Source: VRUE01 sp963717375
GTDB taxonomy: Bacteria > Actinomycetota > Thermoleophilia > Solirubrobacterales > 70-9
DNA: 64,000 bases
Assembly (NCBI GenBank): GCA_963717375.1
Contig: OY970329.1
Location: forward strand, 1 to 64,000
Direction of reading: 5' to 3'
Each line of letters starts with the position of its first letter. The stretch's first letter is position 1. The translations under genes were made by a program, and so were the position numbers. The notes under the pieces are model-generated. The model was not told where the DNA came from, did no database searches, and worked only from the letters and a program-made list of their open reading frames with translations. Positions 42,625 to 50,314 of this stretch are shown in pieces.

Positions 42625-43311
42625 ATGTACATCATCGTCGTCGGCGCGGGGAAGGTGGGCTGGAACCTGGCCCGCGAGCTGCTCGACAAGAAGCACGAGG
42701 TGACGGTGATCGAGAGCAACCGGCGCCGCTACCTCACGGTCGAGCAGGAGCTCGAGCACAACGTCTCCTACGGCGACGCCTCCGAGCTCTGGGTGCTCGA
42801 GCGCGCCGGGATCCAGCGCGCCGACATGGTGATCGCGGTCACCGGCGACGACGAGGACAACATGCTGATCTGCCAGGTCGCGCGCGAAAAGTACGAGGTC
42901 GAGCGGATCATCGCCCGCGTCAACAATCCGCGCAACAAGCCCCACTTCGACCTGCTCGGGATCAAGCCTTCGGTCTCGGCCACTGACCTGATTCTTCGCC
43001 TGCTCGAGCACGAGGTGCCTGACTACGGCTTGGTCCACTTGCTCGACCTGCAGGAGGAGCAACTGGAGATCATCGAGATGCTGCTGGGCAAGGACTGCGG
43101 CGTCACCGGCCGCCGCGTCGGCGACCTGCAGATGCCCGAAGGCAGCCTGCTGATCTCGGTCCTGCGCAACGGCAAGGGCTTCGTACCTGTTGCCGACACC
43201 GTGCTTGAGGTCGGCGACGAGGTCCTGGCCGTGCTCGATCCCGGCCACGAGGAGCAGCTCAAGGTCCTCTTCGGACCTGGCGACGGCAACGGCATGAGCG
43301 ACGGTGGCTGA
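42625..43311 (+). CDS. TrkA-family K+ regulatory protein with TrkA-C domain (CeoC-like)
   Basis: A 228-residue protein. Residues 1-130 are TrkA-N (MYIIVVGAGKVGWNLARELL, ending strand 2 in VIESN, and DEDNMLICQVAREKYEVERI), residues about 135-220 are a TrkA-C domain (IIEMLLGKDCGVTGRRVGDL, GDEVLAVLDPGHEEQLKVLF) that may bind a regulatory ligand. It starts 18 bp after its partner, and its stop overlaps the next gene by 8 bp, so three genes form an operon. Confidence 0.88.
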   Translation: MYIIVVGAGKVGWNLARELLDKKHEVTVIESNRRRYLTVEQELEHNVSYGDASELWVLERAGIQRADMVIAVTGDDEDNMLICQVAREKYEVERIIARVNNPRNKPHFDLLGIKPSVSATDLILRLLEHEVPDYGLVHLLDLQEEQLEIIEMLLGKDCGVTGRRVGDLQMPEGSLLISVLRNGKGFVPVADTVLEVGDEVLAVLDPGHEEQLKVLFGPGDGNGMSDGG

Positions 43312-44536
43312 CCGCGAGGTCGACTTCCTGCTGATCGGCGGTGGCCTCGCCTCCGCCAGCTGCGCGGCGGAGCTGCGCAAGCGGGGTGTGGAGGGGTCGG
43401 TCCTGCTGGCCGGCCGCGAGCCAGAGCCGCCCTACGAACGCCCGCCGCTTTCCAAGGAGTACCTACGCGGCGAGGCCGAGCGCGCCGACGCCTACGTCAA
43501 CTCGCCCTCCTGGTATGAGGAGAACGACGTCGAGCTGCTCAGCGGCATCAACGTGATGTCACTTGACCCCGAGGCGCGTACGGCAAAGCTGCAGGGTGGG
43601 GAAGAGGTCACCTTCGGCAAGGCGCTGATCGCCACCGGGGCGATGGTCAACATCCTCCGCGTCGAGGGTGCCGAGAACGAGGGCATTCACTACCTGCGCG
43701 CTTTCGGCAACTCCGACGCGATTCGCTCGGACGCCGAGGCGGCCGAGCACGTGGTCCTGATCGGCGGCAGCTACATCGGCGCCGAGGTCGCCGCCTCGCT
43801 GACCGCGAAGGGCACAAAGTACACGATCGTGACAATGGAGGACGTGGCACTCTCACGCACCTTCGGCGAGGACGCCGGCCGCTGGTTCCACCAGCTGCTC
43901 GAGTCCAAGGGCGTCACCGTCCATGGCGGCGAGGAGCTCGAGGCATACGAGGGTGACGGCCGGGTCAAGGCCGTGCTGACCAAGAGCGGCCTATCGATCG
44001 AGTGCGACGCGGTCGTCGTCGGCGCCGGCGTCCGTCCCGACGCGATGCTGGCCCAGCGCGCCGGGCTCGAGGTCGACGACGGCATCGTCTGCGACTCGAA
44101 GCTACAGAGCTCCGTCGAGGGCATCTACGCCGCCGGCGACTGCTGCTCCTATGACAGCGTCATCCACGGCCGCCGCCTGCGGGTTGAGCACTGGGATGTG
44201 GCGATGCAGCAGGGAATGCACGCTGCCGGCAACATGCTCGGCGACGACAAGGACTATGAGGTCGTGCCCTACTTCTTCAGCGACCTCGCCGACTGGGCAA
44301 GCCTCGAGTACGTCGGCCCGGCACGCGACTGGGACGAGGAGATCTGGCGCGGCGAGCGCGACAGCGGCGAGTTCTCCGTCTGGTATCTGAAGGACGGCCG
44401 CGTCGCCGGCGCCCTCAGTGTCGAGCGCTCCGAAGACCTCGCCGAAGCCCGCCGCATGCTCGCCGACGGCGTCGACGTCTCGGCGGCGAAGGACAAGCTC
44501 GCCGATCCCAGCAGCGATCTCGGCGCGATCAAGTAG
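43304..44536 (+). CDS. FAD/NAD(P)-dependent oxidoreductase (ferredoxin-reductase/AIF type)
   Basis: A 410-residue pyridine-nucleotide-disulfide-type reductase. FAD site FLLIGGGLASASCAAELRKR at residues 5-25, PPYERPPLSKEYL, NAD(P) site VVLIGGSYIGAEVAASL at about 147-165, and the second FAD motif GIYAAGDC at about 270. The C-terminal about 90 residues (VPYFFSDLADWASLEYVG) form the interface domain seen in BphA4-like and apoptosis-inducing-factor-like reductases. No redox-active CxxC is present, consistent with electron transfer to ferredoxin, rubredoxin or quinone. The start is GTG, overlapping the TrkA-C gene. Confidence 0.88.
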   Translation: MADREVDFLLIGGGLASASCAAELRKRGVEGSVLLAGREPEPPYERPPLSKEYLRGEAERADAYVNSPSWYEENDVELLSGINVMSLDPEARTAKLQGGEEVTFGKALIATGAMVNILRVEGAENEGIHYLRAFGNSDAIRSDAEAAEHVVLIGGSYIGAEVAASLTAKGTKYTIVTMEDVALSRTFGEDAGRWFHQLLESKGVTVHGGEELEAYEGDGRVKAVLTKSGLSIECDAVVVGAGVRPDAMLAQRAGLEVDDGIVCDSKLQSSVEGIYAAGDCCSYDSVIHGRRLRVEHWDVAMQQGMHAAGNMLGDDKDYEVVPYFFSDLADWASLEYVGPARDWDEEIWRGERDSGEFSVWYLKDGRVAGALSVERSEDLAEARRMLADGVDVSAAKDKLADPSSDLGAIK

Positions 44537-44607
44537 TCGGTGGGCAGGGAAAGACCCCCTCTAAAGGGAAATCCCTTCGTGCTCGGTATTCTCCCGGTCC
44601 GCACCTT

Positions 44608-44679
44608 TGCGCCCTGGTGTAATTGGCAACACGCCAGTCTCTGGAACTGGAATTTGGGGTTCGAGTCCCTGGGGCGCAG
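44608..44679 (+). tRNA. tRNA-Gln (anticodon CUG)
   Basis: A 72-nt cloverleaf. The acceptor stem TGCGCCC pairs with GGGCGCA; the D-arm is GTGTAATTGGCAACAC; the anticodon stem CCAGT/ACTGG encloses CTCTGGA, giving anticodon CTG; the T-arm has the TTCGAGT loop; the discriminator base is G. U1-A72 is usual for glutamine tRNAs. The CCA end is not encoded. Confidence 0.93.
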
Positions 44680-44730
44680 CTTGAATTCCCTGCAAGGGCG
44701 TCTAATCGCTTTGCTAGCTTCGCCTCACTC

Positions 44731-45450
44731 GTGAGCTCTCGTCCAAAACTTCTGCTCGCACTGCCGATCGCCGCGCTGGTGATCGCGGGTTGCGGTGGCG
44801 GAGGTGGCGACTCGACCGCGTCGGCGCCGGTAACGACGGAAGCCACCACTACCGCGCTGAGCAAAGCCGAGCTGATTGAACAGGGCGACGCGATTTGCGC
44901 CGAGGTCAACGCGGCCGTCGGCACGGTCGGCGCGAGCAGCGCCGAAACCGGCAGCCCGGCGGCCCAGGTCTCCGACCTCTACAGCGGCATGATCGCCAGC
45001 CTCAAGAATCTCGGCACGCCGGCGGAAACAGATGGCTACGCCGAATTCAACAGCGTCGCTGAAGAACTCTCGACCGCGGAGGGCGAAGTCAAACTTGCCT
45101 CCGAGCGCGGCGACACGGAAGGTCTCGAAACAGCCGAATCGAACGCGTCGGCAGCGCTCTCTTCCTTCCAGGAAGCTGCCCAGGAATACGGTTTCGAAGA
45201 ATGCGGCGAAGGTCCCAGTGCGCCAGTGACCAGCGGGACGCCTGAACCTGGCGAAGCGGAAGCTGGCGAAGAAGCAGAAGCGATCGAACCGGAAGTCATC
45301 GAACCCGAAGTGGAAGCCGAACCGGCGCCGGAAGTAGCTCCCGAAACGGGCGGCGCTGGCGGTACGGCCGAAGGCGGCGGTACCGCGGGTGCGGCCCCCG
45401 AAGGCGGCGGCAGCACCGGTGGCGAATCCGGCGGCATCGGCCCCGGCTAG
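44731..45450 (+). CDS. Lipoprotein with acidic, Gly-rich C-terminal tail
   Basis: A 239-residue lipoprotein: signal VSSRPKLLLALPIAALVIAG then C, starting at a GTG; an upstream in-frame ATG lies inside the tRNA gene and is unlikely. The domain at about residues 35-165 is helical and carries SKAELIEQGDAICAEV near its start and YGFEECGEG near its end, like the lipoprotein at 41544. From about residue 170 the chain is low complexity, rich in Glu, Pro and Gly (repeats of E-P-E-V and EGGG). Function unknown; the tail may span the cell wall. Confidence 0.75.
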   Translation: MSSRPKLLLALPIAALVIAGCGGGGGDSTASAPVTTEATTTALSKAELIEQGDAICAEVNAAVGTVGASSAETGSPAAQVSDLYSGMIASLKNLGTPAETDGYAEFNSVAEELSTAEGEVKLASERGDTEGLETAESNASAALSSFQEAAQEYGFEECGEGPSAPVTSGTPEPGEAEAGEEAEAIEPEVIEPEVEAEPAPEVAPETGGAGGTAEGGGTAGAAPEGGGSTGGESGGIGPG

Positions 45451-45507
45451 ATCTACGAAACGTGCATTCGGCCCCCCTGAGGTGCCAAATGCACGCTTGG
45501 TCTGCAG

Positions 45508-47349
45508 CTAGGCCGCGGAAGACTCTTCCCAGGCGCCGTAGAGGCGTGAGTAGGGGCCGCCTGCCTCGATCAACTCGTCGTGAGTGCCTTGCTCGGCGAT
45601 CTGGCCGCCTTCGAGGACGACGATCTTGCCGGCGCGGCGGATGGTTGAGAGGCGGTGGGCGATGACGATCGCGGTGCGACCGGCCAATAGGCGCTCCAGG
45701 CCTTTCTCGATCGTTTTCTCGGTCCGCACGTCGACGTTGGAAGTCGCCTCGTCGAGGATCAGGATGCGGGGCTCGGCCAGCAGCGCCCGGGCGAAGGCGA
45801 CGAGCTGGCGCTGGCCGGCCGAGAGCTGCACGCCGCGCTCGCCGACCTCGGTCTCGATCCCCTCGGGCAGAGCCGCGATGAATTCGGTCGCGCCGACCGC
45901 CGCCGCGGCGTCTTCGATCTCCGCCAGCGACGCCTCGGGGCGCCCGAAGGCGATGTTGTCCCGCACGCTGCCGGAGAAGAGGAACCCCTCCTGGGGGACG
46001 ATTCCGAGCTGGCGGCGCAGCGCCTGCTGGCGCACGCCGCGCAGGTCATGCCCGTCGACGAGCACCTTGCCCCGCTGCGGGTCATAGAAGCGCGCCACCA
46101 ACTTGGCGAAGGTCGACTTGCCGGCCCCGGTAGAGCCAACCAGTGCCAGCGTCTGCCCCGGCGGTACATGCAGGTCGATGTCCCGCATTGCCCAGATCTC
46201 GTCGTCCCCTTGGGTCTCTCCAGTCGTGTCGGCGTAGGAAAACCAGACGCTCTCCATCTCTATCTCGCCCCGGATCGTCGCCAGGTCGATCGCGTCGGGG
46301 GCGTCGATCATGTCCGGCGCGGTGTCCAGCAGGTCAAAGATCTTGTCCAGGGCTGCCATTCCCTGCTGGTAGGTCGTGTAGAGCTGGGAGAGCTGCTGGA
46401 TCGGTTCGAAGAAAATGGTCAGGTAGCCGACGAAGGCGATGATCGTGCCGATCTTGATTGCGCCGTCGATCGCCTGGGTGCCGCCGTAGAGCAGGATCGC
46501 CGCGGTGCCGACGGCGGCAAGCAATTCGACCCCGGGGAAGTAGGAGGCGTTGAGGAAGACCGTCCGCATGTTGGCCTCGCGGTTGGCTTCGTTCAGCTCG
46601 GTCATCGCCGCCGTGTGCCGCGGCTCCTGGCCGAAGCTGCGCACGACCCGCACGCCGCTCAGCGTCTCCTGCAGGTAGCCGGTGATCGCGCCGATCCGCT
46701 CGCGGGTTTCGCGGTAAGCGCCGTGGGAGACGATGCGGAAGACGATGCTGGCCGCCGCGACCAAGGGAAAGGTGATGAAGGTGACCAGGGCTAGCTTGAC
46801 GTCGTACACGAGCAGGATCACGACGACGCCGACCAGGGTCAGCACGCTGGAGAACATCGTCACGACGCCGTCGGTGACGAGCTGGTTGAGCGCCTCGATG
46901 TCGTTGGTCATGCGGCTGATCAGCACGCCCGGGCTGCGGCGGGTGAAGAAGCCGATCGACATCGTCTGCAGGTGGGAGAAGACCCGCTCGCGCAGGTCCT
47001 GCAGCGCACGCGTCCCAACCCAGCCGACCAGGTAGGTCTGCAGGTAGGTCGCGGCCGCGTAGAGCGTGGCGATAATGACGAAGGCGGCGACGATCCGGTC
47101 GAGGGCGGCGACGTCACCGGTTTCGATGCCGTTGTCGACCGCCAGGCCGGCGAGGTAGGGAGGGGCGAGCGCGGCCCCGGTCGCGATCAGCAGCGCGACG
47201 AACATCAACGCCACCTTGCCGCGGTAGGGGCGCAGCAGGCCGATCATCCAGCGCACCTTGCGGGCGCGCTGATCCTGGCCGCGGATCAGCTTCCAGACCG
47301 CCCCGAAGAGCAGCAAGATGTTGCGCAGGCGGCCGCGCTGCTCGGTCAC
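45508..47349 (-). CDS. ABC exporter half-transporter, catalytically intact subunit
   Basis: A 613-residue exporter with an N-terminal six-helix membrane domain (about residues 40-330) and a C-terminal nucleotide-binding domain: Walker A GSTGAGKS near residue 405, signature LSAGQRQ, Walker B ILILDEATS near 528 with the catalytic Glu, and the switch His in IAHRLS. Its start overlaps the stop of the upstream exporter gene by 4 bp, so the two form a heterodimer. The signature LSAGQ (not LSGGQ) faces the degenerate site of the partner. Substrate unknown; lipid or drug export is usual for the family. Confidence 0.9.
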   Translation of the reverse strand: MTEQRGRLRNILLLFGAVWKLIRGQDQRARKVRWMIGLLRPYRGKVALMFVALLIATGAALAPPYLAGLAVDNGIETGDVAALDRIVAAFVIIATLYAAATYLQTYLVGWVGTRALQDLRERVFSHLQTMSIGFFTRRSPGVLISRMTNDIEALNQLVTDGVVTMFSSVLTLVGVVVILLVYDVKLALVTFITFPLVAAASIVFRIVSHGAYRETRERIGAITGYLQETLSGVRVVRSFGQEPRHTAAMTELNEANREANMRTVFLNASYFPGVELLAAVGTAAILLYGGTQAIDGAIKIGTIIAFVGYLTIFFEPIQQLSQLYTTYQQGMAALDKIFDLLDTAPDMIDAPDAIDLATIRGEIEMESVWFSYADTTGETQGDDEIWAMRDIDLHVPPGQTLALVGSTGAGKSTFAKLVARFYDPQRGKVLVDGHDLRGVRQQALRRQLGIVPQEGFLFSGSVRDNIAFGRPEASLAEIEDAAAAVGATEFIAALPEGIETEVGERGVQLSAGQRQLVAFARALLAEPRILILDEATSNVDVRTEKTIEKGLERLLAGRTAIVIAHRLSTIRRAGKIVVLEGGQIAEQGTHDELIEAGGPYSRLYGAWEESSAA

Positions 47350-49205
47350 AGTCGCGCCACCTCCTCGCGCTGCTCGAGGTCGCGCTGCAGGAAGACCGAG
47401 TCGGCGAGCCCGTGCTCGGCAATCTCGCGGTAGAAGCTGCAGCCTTCGAGCAGCTCGGTGTGGGTGCCGCGATCGACGATGCGGCCGCCGTCCATCACGA
47501 TCACCTCGTCGGCGAGGGAGACGGTGGAGAGGCGGTGGGCGATGATGAAGGTCGTCCGGCCGGTCATCGCCTCGCGCAGCCCCGCCTTGATCGCCGCCTC
47601 GGTGGTCGCGTCGACCGAGGAGGTGGCGTCGTCGAGGATCAGGATGCGGGGGTCGGCCAGCAGCGCCCGGGCGATCGCCACGCGTTGGCGCTGCCCACCC
47701 GAGAGCGTCAGGCCGCGCTCGCCGACGACCGTGTCGTAGCCGCCCGGCAGGTCCTCGATGAACTCGGCCGCCTGGGCGCGCCGGGCCGCTGCTTCGATCT
47801 GCTCGCGGCTAGCTTCGGCGCGGGGGTAGGCGATGTTCTCGGCGACGCTGGCGCTGAAGAGGAAGCTCTCGTCGCCGACGAAGGCAATCTCCCGGCGCAG
47901 CGACTCGACCTCGACCGAGCGCACGTCGACGCCGTCGACCAGGACCGAGCCCTCGCTCGGGTCATAGAGGCGGGCGATCAGGGCGACGAGGCTGGTCTTT
48001 CCCGATCCCGATGGTCCGACCAGCGCCGCGGTGCTCCCGGCGACGACCTCAAAGTCGACGTCAGTTAGCGCCGCCTCAGCGCGTGACTGCGTTGAAGCGT
48101 GGTCAATTTCCGTCCCATCCGACATTGACCCCCCTCCAGCGTGGTCAATGTCGGATGCGTCGGCGCGCGCCTCGTCGTAGCGAAGCGTCACCCCGCTCAT
48201 CCGCACGCTGCCGCCCCCGGCGGGCAGCGCCGGTGCCCCCGGCGGGCTCTCGATCTGCGGTTCGCGGTCGAGGATCTCGAACAGCCGGTTGCCGGAGGCG
48301 ACGGCTCGCTGCGCCATCCCCATCGCCACGCCGAGCATCCGCATCGGCCCGGCCAGGATCACCAGGTAGGTGTAGAAGGCGGTGAAGTCACCGAGGCTGA
48401 GCGTGCCGTGGATCACCTCGCGGCCGCCGATCAGCAGCACCAAGGCGATCCCCATCTGCGGCAGCAGGCCGATCAGCGGCGAGAAAAAGGCCTGCAGCTT
48501 GGTCGAGTAGATGCTCTGGTCGAAGACGCGGCCGACCGCCCGCTGGAAGCGGTGCAGCTGGTATTCCTCCCGCGCGAAGGCCTTGACGATGCGGATCCCG
48601 GAGATGTTCTCCTCGGCCTCCGCGGTCAGCTCGGCGATCCGCTGCTGCACCTCCTGCTGGGCCGGCCGCGAGACCCGGTTGTAGCGCGAGGCGGTGAAGA
48701 CGATCAGCGGGGCGGGGATCAGGGCGATCAGCGCCAGCACCGGGTTGATCGCGACCATCACGATCGTCACCAGGGTGATCGTGAGCAGGTTCTGGGTGAT
48801 GAAGATCAGTCCGTAGCCGAGGAAGAAGCGGATCGCTTGCAGGTCGACCGTCGCCCGCGACATCAGCTGCCCGGTCTGCTGGGAGTCGAAGAAGCCCAGC
48901 TCGAGCCGCTGCAGGTGGGCGTAGAAGAGCTGGCGCAGATCGAATTCGACCGCCAGTGAGACCCGGCCCGCGACCAGGCGCCGCACCACGGTCAGTCCCA
49001 GGCGCAGGATCCCGGCACCGACGATGGCAAGTGCTAGCGGCAGCAGGTCGGGCTTGTCGCCGTCCTGGATCGCGTTGACGGCCCGCCCGATCAGCCACGG
49101 GATCAGCACCGTCATCCCCATCGCGGCCCAGGCAAAGGCAAGGGAGCCCCATAGCTGGCGACGGTAAGGGCGCAAAAAGCCCATCAAACGACGGTAAGTC
49201 CGCAT
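47346..49205 (-). CDS. ABC exporter half-transporter, degenerate-site subunit
   Basis: A 619-residue exporter with membrane domain at about residues 15-320 and NBD at about 335-600: Walker A GPSGSGKTS near residue 398, signature LSGGQRQRVAIARAL, Walker B ILILDDATSSVD near 518. Asp replaces the catalytic Glu after Walker B, as in the non-hydrolysing site of heterodimeric exporters such as TM287/288. Between the first NBD strand (GVTLRYDEA) and Walker A there is an odd insert encoded by an inverted repeat. The ATG at 49205 is preferred over a GTG at 49214, because a TATAGT -10 at 49213-49218 would overlap that GTG and place transcription start at the ATG. Confidence 0.88.
   Translation of the reverse strand: MRTYRRLMGFLRPYRRQLWGSLAFAWAAMGMTVLIPWLIGRAVNAIQDGDKPDLLPLALAIVGAGILRLGLTVVRRLVAGRVSLAVEFDLRQLFYAHLQRLELGFFDSQQTGQLMSRATVDLQAIRFFLGYGLIFITQNLLTITLVTIVMVAINPVLALIALIPAPLIVFTASRYNRVSRPAQQEVQQRIAELTAEAEENISGIRIVKAFAREEYQLHRFQRAVGRVFDQSIYSTKLQAFFSPLIGLLPQMGIALVLLIGGREVIHGTLSLGDFTAFYTYLVILAGPMRMLGVAMGMAQRAVASGNRLFEILDREPQIESPPGAPALPAGGGSVRMSGVTLRYDEARADASDIDHAGGGSMSDGTEIDHASTQSRAEAALTDVDFEVVAGSTAALVGPSGSGKTSLVALIARLYDPSEGSVLVDGVDVRSVEVESLRREIAFVGDESFLFSASVAENIAYPRAEASREQIEAAARRAQAAEFIEDLPGGYDTVVGERGLTLSGGQRQRVAIARALLADPRILILDDATSSVDATTEAAIKAGLREAMTGRTTFIIAHRLSTVSLADEVIVMDGGRIVDRGTHTELLEGCSFYREIAEHGLADSVFLQRDLEQREEVARL
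48094..48156. repeat. Inverted repeat inserted in the exporter coding region
   Basis: ATCCGACATTGACC (48117-48130) and its exact complement GGTCAATGTCGGAT (48143-48156) with a 12-bp loop. AGCGTGGTCAAT occurs twice (48096 and 48139). The insert is in frame and encodes an Asp/Gly/Ser/His-rich linker in the NBD. It looks like a REP- or MITE-like palindrome that was tolerated in a surface loop. Confidence 0.6.
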
Positions 49206-49256
49206 CGGACTCACTATACAAAGTGAAGTATTGACCGCCCACCGGCCGGGGCAGCG

Positions 49257-49550
49257 TTAGAGCTGAGTGGCGATCAACCCGATCAGTGCGGCGCAGAACG
49301 CCGCCGCCATTCCGCCGCCGATCTGGATGATCGTGCGCTGCAGGGCGTCGAAGCTCCCCTGCATGGCATCGAAGCGTGCGTCGACCTGCCGAAAGTCTTC
49401 CTTCATCTCCTTCCTGATCAAGGCAGCCTCATGCCTCAATTCAGATCGACTCTCGGCGAAGCCCGCGTCCACACGGCGACTGAGGTCGCTCACGCCCCCC
49501 TTGAGATCATCGAGTCTCTCGTCGGTCCAGCTTTCTCTCACGGTCTCCAT
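49257..49550 (-). CDS. Small coiled-coil protein with C-terminal membrane anchor
   Basis: A 97-residue protein. Residues about 5-70 are a charged heptad-like helix (LDDLKGGVSDLSRRVDAGFA, EMKEDFRQVDARFDAMQ), followed by a single hydrophobic segment (GGGMAAAFCAALIGLIATQL) at the very end. The topology suggests a tail-anchored oligomer. The ATG at 49550 is chosen over an in-frame TTG at 49595. It lies just upstream of the ABC exporter genes on the same strand. Function unknown. Confidence 0.6.
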   Translation of the reverse strand: METVRESWTDERLDDLKGGVSDLSRRVDAGFAESRSELRHEAALIRKEMKEDFRQVDARFDAMQGSFDALQRTIIQIGGGMAAAFCAALIGLIATQL

Positions 49551-49637
49551 ATCTTGCCACCGTAATGAATTGTCTGCGGCATGAGGTGCGCTCAAACGGC
49601 CGGTTCCGCAACTTCAGCCGCGCGAAAGGCGCGCAGG

Positions 49638-50273
49638 TCAGCCGAAGGCGGCGGCCTTGGCGCTGGGCACCTTGCCACCGGTGCACTTCGGGCCGTGGCC
49701 GGGCTTGGGAAGGATCTGGAAGTTGGTCACCGCGTGAAACGGCGTGGTCGCGCCGTCGTTCTGGGCCAGGGTGATGACCAGGCGGTAGAAGCCGGGCAGG
49801 AGGTCGTGGTAGTAGATCTCGGGCCGGGTCGCCGGCGAGTAGCTGCCCGCGGAGCCGATCCGCTCGGCCAGCACACCGTTGGGCCCGGAGAATTCAGGGA
49901 AGTCGAAGGAGGCGCCGACCAGGCGGCCGTTGCCGAAGGGGCTGTCGATCGCCCGCTGCAGCTTGACCGGATCGACGCAGTCGGGCACGCGGTTGAGGCC
50001 GAAGCGGACGTAGCCCTCGCCGAGCCGCGGTTCGCCGCCGAAATGGCGCGGGGAGAGCTGGAAGTTGTGGATCTTGACCTTGACCACGACCGCGGTGCTG
50101 GTCTGGCGAGCGCCGTTGCGAGGCGAGATCACGGTGACGGTGGGCACACCGCGATCGCTTGCCGTCGCTGTCTGGGCCTGCGCGTTGTCCTTGCCCCCGC
50201 CCAGCGCCAGCACGGCCGCGGTCGTGGCCGCGGCGGCAACCAGGACGATGAGAATGGCCGTTCTTCCCCGCAT
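49638..50273 (-). CDS. Secreted Ig-like domain protein of unknown function
   Basis: A 211-residue protein with an N-terminal signal or anchor (MRGRTAILIVLVAAAATTAA) and a beta-rich domain: VTVISPRNGARQTSTAVVVK, HNFQLSPRHFGGEPRLGEGY, VRFGLNRVPDCV, PEIYYHDLLPGFYRLVITLA. The pattern of SPRNG, a loop with GEGY, and PGFYRLVITL recalls Ig-like DUF4399/DUF6130-type domains, but I cannot confirm it. The start is only 41 bp from the divergent GH92 gene, so the two share a promoter region. Confidence 0.65.
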   Translation of the reverse strand: MRGRTAILIVLVAAAATTAAVLALGGGKDNAQAQTATASDRGVPTVTVISPRNGARQTSTAVVVKVKIHNFQLSPRHFGGEPRLGEGYVRFGLNRVPDCVDPVKLQRAIDSPFGNGRLVGASFDFPEFSGPNGVLAERIGSAGSYSPATRPEIYYHDLLPGFYRLVITLAQNDGATTPFHAVTNFQILPKPGHGPKCTGGKVPSAKAAAFG

Positions 50274-50314
50274 GGACGCAGGGAACCTTAAGCGAGCGCC
50301 GTAACGTTCACCTC

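Noticed and set aside
44623..44730. An upstream ATG for the lipoprotein at 44731
   Set aside because: It lies inside the tRNA-Gln gene and would place 36 polar residues before the lipobox signal.
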